Assembly: GCA_034440235.1 (NCBI GenBank)
Contig: JAWXBR010000022.1
Coordinates: 1-29,139, forward strand
Length of the DNA: 29,139 bases
Source of the DNA: JAWXBR01 sp034440235
GTDB taxonomy: Bacteria; Bacteroidota; Ignavibacteria; Kapaibacteriales; Kapaibacteriaceae
Direction of reading: 5' to 3'
Of this stretch, positions 1 through 8,828 are shown one piece after another (the first letter of the stretch is position 1; every line of letters begins with the position of its first letter). The position numbers and the translations under genes are program-made. The notes under the pieces are model-generated. The model worked only from the letters and a program-made list of their open reading frames with translations, had not been told where the DNA came from and ran no database searches.

Positions 1-3000
1 GCTTCAATGGGGCCATGCTTCTATGAGCATGGAAATAATCCGGTGGCGACTAGAGACCGCTGCTGGCACCCTGCTTCAATGGGGCCATGCTTCTATGAGC
101 ATGGAAATGCATGTCCTTACGCTGATCTGATGCTGTCATGATGTGCTTCAATGGGGCCATGCTTCTATGAGCATGGAAATCGATTGCTGAGCTTACCGAA
201 CGCGTGCGTGTGCTCGGCTTCAATGGGGCCATGCTTCTATGAGCATGGAAATGTTGATGAGTGCGGATGCTTTGATACTGTCACGCAGGCTTCAATGGGG
301 CCATGCTTCTATGAGCATGGAAATACGCATCTACGACGCTGATGGTTTGCTACTAGTTCGCGCGCTTCAATGGGGCCATGCTTCTATGAGCATGGAAATG
401 TTGCCGCTTGGAACTTCCTTGTCCATTCGGCTACGTTGCTTCAATGGGGCCATGCTTCTATGAGCATGGAAATTTAAAGCTACTCACGAATACGTTGTTA
501 ACGGTGACGAGCTTCAATGGGGCCATGCTTCTATGAGCATGGAAATGGCTCATGCCCATCCACGGCTTACGCGGGTGAACCCGCTTCAATGGGGCCATGC
601 TTCTATGAGCATGGAAATACACTAGCAAGTCTTGGCATAGTGCCGTTGTTTACGCTTCAATGGGGCCATGCTTCTATGAGCATGGAAATTTCCGCGCGTG
701 ATCCGTGCGGTCGATGAGCAGGGGCGCGCTTCAATGGGGCCATGCTTCTATGAGCATGGAAATGCAACGCGCATTATTGCATAAGGGGTTCATTTCTAAA
801 GCTTCAATGGGGCCATGCTTCTATGAGCATGGAAATTGGTTTCGTTCTAGTTAGTGAAGACTACAATACGAGCTTCAATGGGGCCATGCTTCTATGAGCA
901 TGGAAATTTGCTCTTCGGTTGGGGCCTCGGCAGCAAGGAGAGCTTGCTTCAATGGGGCCATGCTTCTATGAGCATGGAAATCCACATGATGTAGCGAAGC
1001 GCGTGACGGGCTAGGCAGCTTCAATGGGGCCATGCTTCTATGAGCATGGAAATCATAGACCTTTGCATTGTCGAAGACCTCTGCCTTGCCGCTTCAATGG
1101 GGCCATGCTTCTATGAGCATGGAAATGAGTATAGAAGATGCGGGTTGCCGTCGATTATATCGCTTCAATGGGGCCATGCTTCTATGAGCATGGAAATATG
1201 TTTCCTGTGGAACGTGTGCCCAAATTTGCATTGCTTCAATGGGGCCATGCTTCTATGAGCATGGAAATCGCTACGCCTGCGTGTGCTGCCTTAGCGAGGT
1301 AGATGCTTCAATGGGGCCATGCTTCTATGAGCATGGAAATCTTTTACTGGGGTTCCTACTGTTACCGTAATTCAAGGCTTCAATGGGGCCATGCTTCTAT
1401 GAGCATGGAAATTCAACATCCGCTGGTGGGTAGATGTACGGCTCTCCGCTTCAATGGGGCCATGCTTCTATGAGCATGGAAATTCCCAAGCGATTTGCAG
1501 TGCTACCCATAGGCCAATCACGCTTCAATGGGGCCATGCTTCTATGAGCATGGAAATATCTTCGTGCACCTGGCATCGATGTCATGTTCATAGCTTCAAT
1601 GGGGCCATGCTTCTATGAGCATGGAAATTGAGCCATTGGACATCCACCGCCACGCGCTACTGCCAGCTTCAATGGGGCCATGCTTCTATGAGCATGGAAA
1701 TGCGCCTTCGATAGGAGTTAACAAATAAGAGTAGCAACGCTTCAATGGGGCCATGCTTCTATGAGCATGGAAATGTCGAGCGTGTCGCAGTCAAAGGCAT
1801 GACCATGAATGCTTCAATGGGGCCATGCTTCTATGAGCATGGAAATCTCGCACATCTCCATTACAGTCAACGGCGACGATGCCACGCTTCAATGGGGCCA
1901 TGCTTCTATGAGCATGGAAATTCAAGAATTTTTAACGCCAACAACGCCAAGCGTTAAGCTTCAATGGGGCCATGCTTCTATGAGCATGGAAATGTCGTTG
2001 TCCTTGGTTGGTTGTGTGAATTAGCTGACGCTTCAATGGGGCCATGCTTCTATGAGCATGGAAATTTTGTCGCTCGGCGTTTGCAGGAAGGTGTTCCAAT
2101 CGCTTCAATGGGGCCATGCTTCTATGAGCATGGAAATATGAAGCCACGCGCGAGGCGCTGTACGATCACCTGCAGCTTCAATGGGGCCATGCTTCTATGA
2201 GCATGGAAATCGACGTGGCCGGGGTGAATTCGGTCGAAGGGGTCCTGCTTCAATGGGGCCATGCTTCTATGAGCATGGAAATTTTGCGTCAGGCGGCGGA
2301 GGAACGCCTGGCTCGTCAGGCTTCAATGGGGCCATGCTTCTATGAGCATGGAAATGTATCGTGTGCGGCGTAGCTTGGTGTCGTACACGTAGGCTTCAAT
2401 GGGGCCATGCTTCTATGAGCATGGAAATCTGCGAATGTTGGCGGCTGTGTCTTCGTTCGCCCCGCTTCAATGGGGCCATGCTTCTATGAGCATGGAAATA
2501 TCTCAGCAAGGGTAAGGGGCTGGCCGATCAGGAACGCTTCAATGGGGCCATGCTTCTATGAGCATGGAAATCAAATGACCGCGCTTGACCATGCCTAATA
2601 ATCGCAGCTTCAATGGGGCCATGCTTCTATGAGCATGGAAATTGCATCGACATCATTCCACCGTGCACGTTTGTCGCGGCTTCAATGGGGCCATGCTTCT
2701 ATGAGCATGGAAATGCCATCGGCTCTCAAGTCACGGTGCGCTGGCTGACGCTTCAATGGGGCCATGCTTCTATGAGCATGGAAATCACGATAATTTACGC
2801 GGATGATGTGATACCATACCTGCTTCAATGGGGCCATGCTTCTATGAGCATGGAAATTCAAGGCCCTGCTCGCAAAGGCACGGGGGGAGCAAGGCTTCAA
2901 TGGGGCCATGCTTCTATGAGCATGGAAATTTTGCTTTTTCGACCTCATCCGAGAGCCAATAGCCAGCTTCAATGGGGCCATGCTTCTATGAGCATGGAAA

Positions 3001-3865
3001 TATTAAAGCGTGGGACAAGGTGCGCGAATTGGTGCGGCTTCAATGGGGCCATGCTTCTATGAGCATGGAAATATCCACGTCTGGCACCAAAGCCTCTTGC
3101 ACCATACGCTTCAATGGGGCCATGCTTCTATGAGCATGGAAATCGGCTGGTACTCGACGGTGTTGATATCAATGTTTAGCGCTTCAATGGGGCCATGCTT
3201 CTATGAGCATGGAAATCCCGTCGTGGAAGCCGAGCGCAGATCGCGCACCTGGCTTCAATGGGGCCATGCTTCTATGAGCATGGAAATCTTTAGTTGATTG
3301 ATGCCAGACCACTCTATGTCCTCGCTTCAATGGGGCCATGCTTCTATGAGCATGGAAATAACCGCGCTGGTGCGTCGACTAACGACCTCGCTGCGCTTCA
3401 ATGGGGCCATGCTTCTATGAGCATGGAAATAGATCACGCCGTCAATGATCGCTGCACCTTTTACAGGCTTCAATGGGGCCATGCTTCTATGAGCATGGAA
3501 ATCAATACCATTGTCTTGCCCCGTCCTGGGGGTGCTACGCTTCAATGGGGCCATGCTTCTATGAGCATGGAAATTCGTATAGAACTTTGGGTCAACCATT
3601 TTCTGCTCGGTTGGCTTCAATGGGGCCATGCTTCTATGAGCATGGAAATGGAACGCCGTTCAGCTTACACGTTGCCGTTGGCGTGCTTCAATGGGGCCAT
3701 GCTTCTATGAGCATGGAAATTTACGTATGGCTCCATTGATAGCAGTACATCAAGGTGCTTCAATGGGGCCATGCTTCTATGAGCATGGAAATTTACAAAC
3801 TTCGGCTCACTCGCGCAGGACTGTACCATGCTTCAATGGGGCCATGCTTCTATGAGCATGGAAAT
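1..3865 (-). CRISPR. Subtype I-G CRISPR array, 54 repeats in window
   Basis: I count 54 copies of one 36-bp repeat, from the first at 1-36 to the last at 3830-3865, separated by 53 unique spacers of 35-39 bp. Every copy reads as identical. On the plus strand the repeat starts GCTTCAATGGGG and ends GGAAAT; its centre is a hairpin with arms CCATGCT and AGCATGG around a 6-nt loop. Read on the minus strand, the sequence 3' of the hairpin ends in the octamer ATTGAAGC, close to the usual Cas6-type 5' handle (ATTGAAAC). The plus-strand reading would leave only AAAT after the hairpin. The array is therefore assigned to the minus strand, co-oriented with the cas operon, with its leader on the right. 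The left edge of the window cuts the array at a repeat, so its true length is unknown. Short ORFs running through it are artefacts of the repeat. Confidence 0.98.
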
Positions 3866-4069
3866 AGCGGGCGGGCTAATGCCTTTGGCCGCAACGTGTT
3901 GGAAGCGTGTTTTCGAGCAGTTGCAAAATACGGCATAAGAGGTGCAGAGATACTTGTGGAGACTGAGCCCTTAAGTCTTTGATTTTCAAAGGACGCGAGC
4001 GGTGCCCGGCTTTTACGCACCACAGAACCGCTCGAAGATAAAGGATTGTGTCGGGTGTAACCATCGTAC
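3866..4069 (-). promoter_or_regulatory. Putative CRISPR leader between cas2 and the array
   Basis: These 204 bp lie between the cas2 stop and the first leader-side repeat and contain no convincing gene. Two inverted repeats are visible: CTTTGATTTTCAAAG at 3977-3991 (6-bp arms, 3-nt loop), and CGAGCGGT at 3996-4003 pairing with ACCGCTCG at 4027-4034. Position and array polarity make this the expected leader, where pre-crRNA transcription and new spacer integration would start. I could not identify a convincing -35/-10 pair. The role is inferred from position; the inverted repeats are seen directly. Confidence 0.6.
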
Positions 4070-4360
4070 TCATATAATTGTGACACGCGTTGGAGGTTCG
4101 TAAGGTTGGCCAAGACACTGCATGTCGGCGTCGAGTGGGTTGTGAGCCGGACCCAAGTCGACTAGGATGATTTGATCTTCACGTGCATTGATATACGATT
4201 GTAATGTGCCACGTAGCACCGCTAGTTCCATAGAACTCAACTGGCAAAAGAACACGCTGTACTGCACATGGTCGCCGTTGTCTTTTAGTGCCTTGAATAC
4301 CTTGGTGCGACGTTTGTCGTCGGAGATATCATAAGTTATTATGTAATGGCGTCTAGACAT
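4070..4360 (-). CDS. cas2: CRISPR-associated endonuclease Cas2
   Basis: This 96-residue protein is the usual length for Cas2, the small dimeric partner that bridges two Cas1 dimers in the spacer-integration complex. The N-terminal beta strand and metal-site motif read YIITYDISDDKRR (the Asp after Y is the family metal ligand), followed by the conserved segment HVQYSVFFCQL and a VDLG strand. It begins 2 bp after the cas1 stop, so it is the last gene of the cas operon and the one nearest the leader. No frame disruption is visible, so half of the adaptation machinery is intact although cas4-cas1 next door is split. Assignment rests on motifs, length and position. Confidence 0.96.
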   Translation of the reverse strand: MSRRHYIITYDISDDKRRTKVFKALKDNGDHVQYSVFFCQLSSMELAVLRGTLQSYINAREDQIILVDLGPAHNPLDADMQCLGQPYEPPTRVTII

Positions 4361-4362
4361 CT

Positions 4363-5727
4363 TTATCTCGTAACGATATGCTCATATGTCGCCACGTCGC
4401 CCCTTAACCACCTTGCAAGCAATCGTGCCTGTACTCTAATAGCTGATCTCCACGAACAGCGGTATCCGAATGTTGGGTGCGTGATGAGCTGGTCTAGTCG
4501 CGCTTCGTATGCACGAATGAATGCTTTCCGCCCAGTGTCACCGAGCATGCACCCGGCTGTAGACAGACGAAAGTCTTTTGCTCTGACCATCCCTGTATTG
4601 ATTGCGGTCACAACAGCTGAATCTACGAGCACAGGACGGAACGGCTCCATGAGGTCCAGAGCAAGTGCAGGCCTACCATGGCGTGGCCGATGGTACAGTC
4701 CCCACCACGGATCGAGGCCCTCCGTCAGCAGAGCAACAGTACATTCTTTAGCAAGCAACGCGTATCCGAATGAGAGCAGTGCGTTGACGGGATCGCGAGG
4801 CGGACGACGATTACGTGCTGTAAAATCCCAAGTTGTGTCAATGTCGCGAGGCCTGAGCATAGACGCAAACCCTCCGAAGTAATGTGCTGCAATGGCACCC
4901 TCATATCCCAATAACTGCTGAGCATCTCGAGTTCCTGAAATCCTGCTTACCAGACGTGCCATGGCAACGAGGGTAGTGTCATTCGCCTCTCCGTTCCTTC
5001 GAAGCATGGTCCGCTGATTAGCTCCTTTTGCAGCAACCAGTCCGCATGCCAGTTCAAGGCACCGATCGGGCTGTAGCGCAACCGCATATTGCGCGGCCCG
5101 ATCGTACGCGTTGCGAAGTGTGATACCCACAGTTATGCCTGAAAACCAGTGGCCTGTTGAAAGGTGGACAACAGGTATGCCCGCCTCACACAACAGGTGC
5201 AATGTTTGTGCAGTAACCATCATGTTGCCGCACAACACCAGCTGCGAAACGTCTTTTAGCCCAGCGCGACCAATCTCTTTACCCTCCTTGCGAATTACCA
5301 ACGATTGTCCAGTTTTTCCTATTACAGCCCCTTGCTCCTGAACATATAGTGGGAGTGCATCATCGCGGGCGGGATATAAACGTCGTATCTTTGTCTCGTT
5401 TATTACTGTATCGTCAACAATTATATTATCATCTTTTATATCTATTACAGCAGCACGAATCGCTCGGAGAGCATTTGTTTCATCCGGTAGACAAATACCG
5501 CTAAGTGAGCACCCCGGGCACTTCGGACTGTCATCGAGTGGTTCAGGCAATTGTGTAGCCAATGCAGCCAATGTCGCTTTTGTGATATACTGCAACGTAA
5601 GCGTTTCGAGCTCTGTAGTAAACGGTACGTCTACTCGGGTGCGAGACCCTGCGAAGTATAAAACACCCGTGGTCGCACGTATATCCATGTTCTCGCAGTA
5701 GGAGTCCCTGCGCCATAAGCTGAACAC
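4363..5727 (-). CDS. cas1: Cas1 integrase carrying the Cas4 C-terminal segment (3' part of a split cas4-cas1 fusion)
   Basis: The ORF has 454 codons. About the first 20 residues are out-of-frame translation of cas4. Residues 21-36 (GVLYFAGSRTRVDVPF) and 70-79 (CPGCSLSGIC) are the end of a Cas4 domain and hold three of its four Fe-S cysteines. Cas1 proper starts near residue 100 and keeps the family active-site residues: E276 in GYEG, H346 in GLYHRPRHG, and D358/E361 in LDLMEPFRP. Cas1 is the integrase that inserts new spacers, and in subtype I-G it is normally fused behind Cas4. Joining the frames near 5665 would restore a fusion of about 594 residues. The annotated start at 5727 is only the first ATG; an ATG at 5688 is an alternative that includes all the in-frame Cas4 remnant. 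It overlaps the cas4 ORF by 185 bp. The Cas1 domain is very likely intact; whether it is made separately is unknown. Confidence 0.93.
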   Translation of the reverse strand: MFSLWRRDSYCENMDIRATTGVLYFAGSRTRVDVPFTTELETLTLQYITKATLAALATQLPEPLDDSPKCPGCSLSGICLPDETNALRAIRAAVIDIKDDNIIVDDTVINETKIRRLYPARDDALPLYVQEQGAVIGKTGQSLVIRKEGKEIGRAGLKDVSQLVLCGNMMVTAQTLHLLCEAGIPVVHLSTGHWFSGITVGITLRNAYDRAAQYAVALQPDRCLELACGLVAAKGANQRTMLRRNGEANDTTLVAMARLVSRISGTRDAQQLLGYEGAIAAHYFGGFASMLRPRDIDTTWDFTARNRRPPRDPVNALLSFGYALLAKECTVALLTEGLDPWWGLYHRPRHGRPALALDLMEPFRPVLVDSAVVTAINTGMVRAKDFRLSTAGCMLGDTGRKAFIRAYEARLDQLITHPTFGYRCSWRSAIRVQARLLARWLRGDVATYEHIVTR

Positions 5728-6148
5728 GTTCAGGCTCGTACGATCGCTGCTCGTTGTTCGGCACGCGTCCCCGCTTCGTCTCTACCGGTACAGCATCAGT
5801 TCCCGCCGTTGCTACCAAATCGAGCTTACCCGTGATACCTAACAACGTACTTGATAGCGGAACGGATCGCGTAATGGTAGGGGGCTCGTCGCCATCATCC
5901 GAGCCTTTACTTTGAATTACCTCATCAGCCTCCGATGCTTCTGCATCTGGCAACACATGATCGAGTTTATCAACTCTGCGATGAACCTGCCTTCCTTCGA
6001 TCGTGAACGTGTTGTCTGCCCACCTGCCTTCCACATGTTCTAAATGAAACAGTCGCGGACAGTACACAAATTCATTGAGCATCCGCAAAGGCAGGAGTGA
6101 AGTGGGGAGAGGAGTCCGCGAAATTGGCGAATCTTGTGACGCATTCAT
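5543..6148 (-). CDS. cas4: Cas4 nuclease domain, 5' part of a frameshifted cas4-cas1 fusion
   Basis: Residues 1 to about 161 read as Cas4, the RecB-like Fe-S exonuclease that trims prespacers and selects for the PAM. Visible features are the first Fe-S cysteine in VYCPRLFHLEHVEG (C30), ITGKLDLVA, the PVETKRG active-site strand (E123, K125) and the helix ERVQLMAQGLLL. The sequence should then run into a LYFAGSR segment, but that continues in the +1 frame inside the cas1 ORF. After about residue 161 this ORF is nonsense and stops at 5543. The frame change lies in the stretch read on the minus strand as GGGTGTTTTATA (5668-5657); one extra base in the T4 or G3 run would explain it. The start overlaps the csb2 stop as ATGA. 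The cause could be a real mutation, a sequencing error or, less likely, programmed slippage. Confidence 0.9.
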   Translation of the reverse strand: MNASQDSPISRTPLPTSLLPLRMLNEFVYCPRLFHLEHVEGRWADNTFTIEGRQVHRRVDKLDHVLPDAEASEADEVIQSKGSDDGDEPPTITRSVPLSSTLLGITGKLDLVATAGTDAVPVETKRGRVPNNEQRSYEPERVQLMAQGLLLREHGYTCDHGCFILRRVSHPSRRTVYYRARNAYVAVYHKSDIGCIGYTIA

Positions 6149-7701
6149 CTGTCAATTCCTGCCATCAAACCAAGGCCACAATGTCGGCCGGAGCCGATCG
6201 CGAGCGGGCCGGGGACTTTCACGCCATTGGTGAATCGAAGTCTCAAATGAACGGAGGTGTGATTCAGTAAGTGGCTCGGTCGAATGTAACCCGTTGGTCG
6301 CTTTTCGCGATCGTACTTGTGAGCGGCAAAGGCCTTCGGGAAATACGAGAACGCGCTCCATTCAAACTCGCAGACTTGCTCGATGCCGGATTGTTGAAGG
6401 GCCTTTTCAATCAGCTTGCGAGTCTTCTCCGGCTTATGGTCGTCGTGGCCGGGGAGTATTACTGGAGTGAAACTTGCCCATGAGTTGGCAGCGCGCGTGT
6501 ACGCATCACAAACGCCGTCCTTGGTTCCGGGGCGAACACGATCAAGCCGGATATCGGGCGGCATCGTTGTGTCTGGCAATGGCACTAACACTTCTCCGTC
6601 AAGCTGCTGGCTAAGATATCCGAGCCACGCATCATCTCCGAGCGGTGCGATGATCATTGCGCGGCGAATCGAAGGGTCGGCATGCTGGTGGCCAATTGAT
6701 GGCAATGGCACGAATGAAAACTGTGCATGAGGCTTGTTCGCAACCTTGTCCTCAGTCGATTGATGCCCGGAGACATAAGAGCGAAGCCAATCCTCGAACG
6801 AGTAATCTCGCAAGTCAGCCGGCGGAAAGGCCTTCATGCGTTCGATGGCTAGATGCCGAACCATACCGGCAATATGAATGAGCTTGGACTGCGAATACGA
6901 AAAGGTGTCGTCGTTGGAATCGAGCAGTTTGAAGATGGCATGGGGACGGCCAATCATTCGCACGGTGCTCGCGTAAAATACACGGTCGAAGACCCTGGGC
7001 TTATCCACAATCCGAAGTGGTTGGTCGTGCTGAATGCGATTCATCGCGGTCTCGTGGCAATGGCGCAGGTCACTCAAAGTGCACGTTTGCGATTCTAGAT
7101 CCACGAGCGGAACTCGCAGCATTCCTTCATCGCGCCACACTCCTGACTTTGGATGCCAACGGATTCCCGGAAGTGATTCGACTTCCGCTTGCGTTGTGGA
7201 TCGTGCGTCGGCGAAGGCCATATCAATGCCCCACCCCAGCGAAGTCAGGCTCCGGGCCGCATCACGAAGTTGCTGTAGCGGCGGGTCGGACTGGTTGCCG
7301 ATGTCCCACACATAATGCACTTCGGGCTTCTGATTTGGTTCCAGCAATAGCAATGTCGGGATGGTGACCTTCGCTGTGAGCCGCTGTTGCCGATCGAATT
7401 TCTTGTCGCCGTCATTATTAGGTACAAACCTAGTGATGGCCTGCCCCGTCTGCGACGTGGGCGTGATAATGATTGGAGCGGATTGTTGTTGGAGCCACCC
7501 AATTGCTTGACCGACCATTGTGTAGTTGGTGTTATCAGGGGAGTCTTCACCGATCACGAGTTCACCACGCCGGGCGACAGCTGCAACCAGCGCCTGAAAC
7601 AATCGAAACGGCGAAGGTGGCCACTCCGGCGGACCACCTCTATCAAGTAGTCCGTGGTAACGGTCGTCGAGAAAACGAACGGTGAGGAGAAGAAACGTCA
7701 T
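6145..7701 (-). CDS. csb2: Csb2, Cas5-Cas6-like Cascade subunit of subtype I-G
   Basis: This protein of about 518 residues matches the GSU0054/Csb2 family, a RAMP protein of subtype I-G that combines Cas5-like and Cas6-like regions. It is believed to process pre-crRNA and cap the crRNA handle. The N-terminus MTFLLLTVRFLDDRYHG, followed by PPEWPPSPFRLFQALVAA, is a typical family opening. Near the C-terminus VHLRLRFTNGVKVPGPL and IGSGRHCGLGLM form the glycine-rich RAMP loop seen in Cas6-type proteins. No separate cas6 gene exists in the locus, which fits this role. An ATG at 7701 shares one base with the csb1 stop (TGATG); a GTG at 7704 would give a GTGA overlap and one more residue. The downstream end overlaps cas4 as ATGA. 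Confidence 0.92.
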   Translation of the reverse strand: MTFLLLTVRFLDDRYHGLLDRGGPPEWPPSPFRLFQALVAAVARRGELVIGEDSPDNTNYTMVGQAIGWLQQQSAPIIITPTSQTGQAITRFVPNNDGDKKFDRQQRLTAKVTIPTLLLLEPNQKPEVHYVWDIGNQSDPPLQQLRDAARSLTSLGWGIDMAFADARSTTQAEVESLPGIRWHPKSGVWRDEGMLRVPLVDLESQTCTLSDLRHCHETAMNRIQHDQPLRIVDKPRVFDRVFYASTVRMIGRPHAIFKLLDSNDDTFSYSQSKLIHIAGMVRHLAIERMKAFPPADLRDYSFEDWLRSYVSGHQSTEDKVANKPHAQFSFVPLPSIGHQHADPSIRRAMIIAPLGDDAWLGYLSQQLDGEVLVPLPDTTMPPDIRLDRVRPGTKDGVCDAYTRAANSWASFTPVILPGHDDHKPEKTRKLIEKALQQSGIEQVCEFEWSAFSYFPKAFAAHKYDREKRPTGYIRPSHLLNHTSVHLRLRFTNGVKVPGPLAIGSGRHCGLGLMAGIDR

Positions 7702-8828
7702 CACACACTCCCTGATGTCGATGCTTTAGTATCAGAAGGTGCGTTTATCGCTTTTTTTTCTTCCTTCTTTTTGGCATCGCCTTCAATCGACTCCTTAAGC
7801 AATGCTTTGTCGAATCGGAGCGGCTGATCCGTTGGCTGCGTGATGCCGAAACCTTCGGCGGCAGCATTTGCAAACTTCGCAATATCTAGATTCGCCGGAT
7901 TCCATTCGGTATCGTTTCCGTCTGCGAAAAACTGCTTCCACGTTACAACTCCCTTCGGAAGTAACTGACACCCTTGCCGAAACGTGGACTCTGGGTTCGC
8001 CGTCATCGCGATCAGGGCAAGGCCCAGAATATATCGTTGGAGTTTCTCGGTTTCGGTTTCGTCAGCACCTTTCAATGCACGCAAGACGGAGAGGTTGAGT
8101 GAGAAGTCCCGCCGGATGTTACCCTTGATCAGTACGCCACCAATTTTGTGCGTCGAAGGCACATCAGCCAAGCCGTGGTCCGCAGGCTTACCTTTAAGGC
8201 CAGCAGGAAGCAATCCCTCTTGCTCGTACTTGATTGGCGGGCTATATTGCGCTGAACGCTTCAACTGGGTCACGTTGAATGCTCGAACGATCGAGTTGAC
8301 TAGGCGTGGAACTTTGATTCCAGTGCCACGAGAGTCCCACACTCCGAACACAATGCTCGTCGCGCCAAGTTTGGCCAGCGGCGCAGCGTCCCCTCGAGCG
8401 TATGCTTTGAACGCAATCACGATTTCTTTACGGAGCTTTGTTCCTCGAAACAATGCGTCGGCAAGTCTGTGCCCGACATGCAAGATGCTGACAGGCGGCG
8501 CGTCATCATGGAGCTTCACAGAATACTGAGGGACGAGTGCTACATAGGCAGGCAGTCCGAACAAAGGCTCCATCCGATTAGCTTGGGACGGAACGCTGTC
8601 AAGCACGCAGACATTTTTTGACAGATCGGTTAAGTCGATAACGTCAATGTTATAGACTGGTGGCTCGTCCCTTTTTTCCGACGGATTCGCGTAGCTCGGA
8701 GGGAACACGATGTCATCCATAGAAATTGCTGCGATCTTCAATTGTTGCTGGCCAACAATCGCAACCGGCCCGTCTGGCGCGAGTAGCTTGTCGACTTGAG
8801 TGTAATCAAAAGGCGCTAAATCAGACAT
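7701..8828 (-). CDS. csb1: Csb1, Cas7-like backbone subunit of subtype I-G
   Basis: This 375-residue protein is of the GSU0053/Csb1 family, the Cas7-type subunit that polymerises along the crRNA spacer in the subtype I-G Cascade complex. Recognisable family segments are SVPSQANRMEPLF, HVGHRLADALFRGT, the strand IVFGVWDSRGTG, and KVPRLVNSIVRAFNVTQLKR followed by SAQY. The C-terminus is a lysine-rich then Ser/Thr-rich tail (KKKEEKK, then STSGSV) that looks disordered. The frame stays open upstream to 9203, but the start at 8828 (MSDLAPFDYTQ) gives the normal family N-terminus and overlaps the csb3 stop by only 8 bp, so the extension was rejected. It is the central gene of the interference module. 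Confidence 0.93.
   Translation of the reverse strand: MSDLAPFDYTQVDKLLAPDGPVAIVGQQQLKIAAISMDDIVFPPSYANPSEKRDEPPVYNIDVIDLTDLSKNVCVLDSVPSQANRMEPLFGLPAYVALVPQYSVKLHDDAPPVSILHVGHRLADALFRGTKLRKEIVIAFKAYARGDAAPLAKLGATSIVFGVWDSRGTGIKVPRLVNSIVRAFNVTQLKRSAQYSPPIKYEQEGLLPAGLKGKPADHGLADVPSTHKIGGVLIKGNIRRDFSLNLSVLRALKGADETETEKLQRYILGLALIAMTANPESTFRQGCQLLPKGVVTWKQFFADGNDTEWNPANLDIAKFANAAAEGFGITQPTDQPLRFDKALLKESIEGDAKKKEEKKAINAPSDTKASTSGSV

Noticed and set aside
1..3865. Many 60-150-codon ORFs on both strands across the CRISPR array
   Set aside because: They translate the repeat over and over (for example SMGPCFYEHGN or FHAHRSMAPLK) with random spacer-encoded residues between; no independent coding signal.
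1..3865. Plus-strand transcription of the CRISPR array
   Set aside because: It would leave only AAAT after the repeat hairpin instead of an 8-nt handle, and would need a leader at the far side from cas2.
4346..4882. 178-codon plus-strand ORF opposite cas1
   Set aside because: It is antisense to the conserved Cas1 C-terminal domain, has no family resemblance and no ribosome-binding site.
5655..5670. Programmed +1 frameshifting to make the Cas4-Cas1 fusion
   Set aside because: No classic slippery heptamer, rare-codon pause or downstream structure is apparent; a mutation or read error is simpler. Kept only as a minor possibility.
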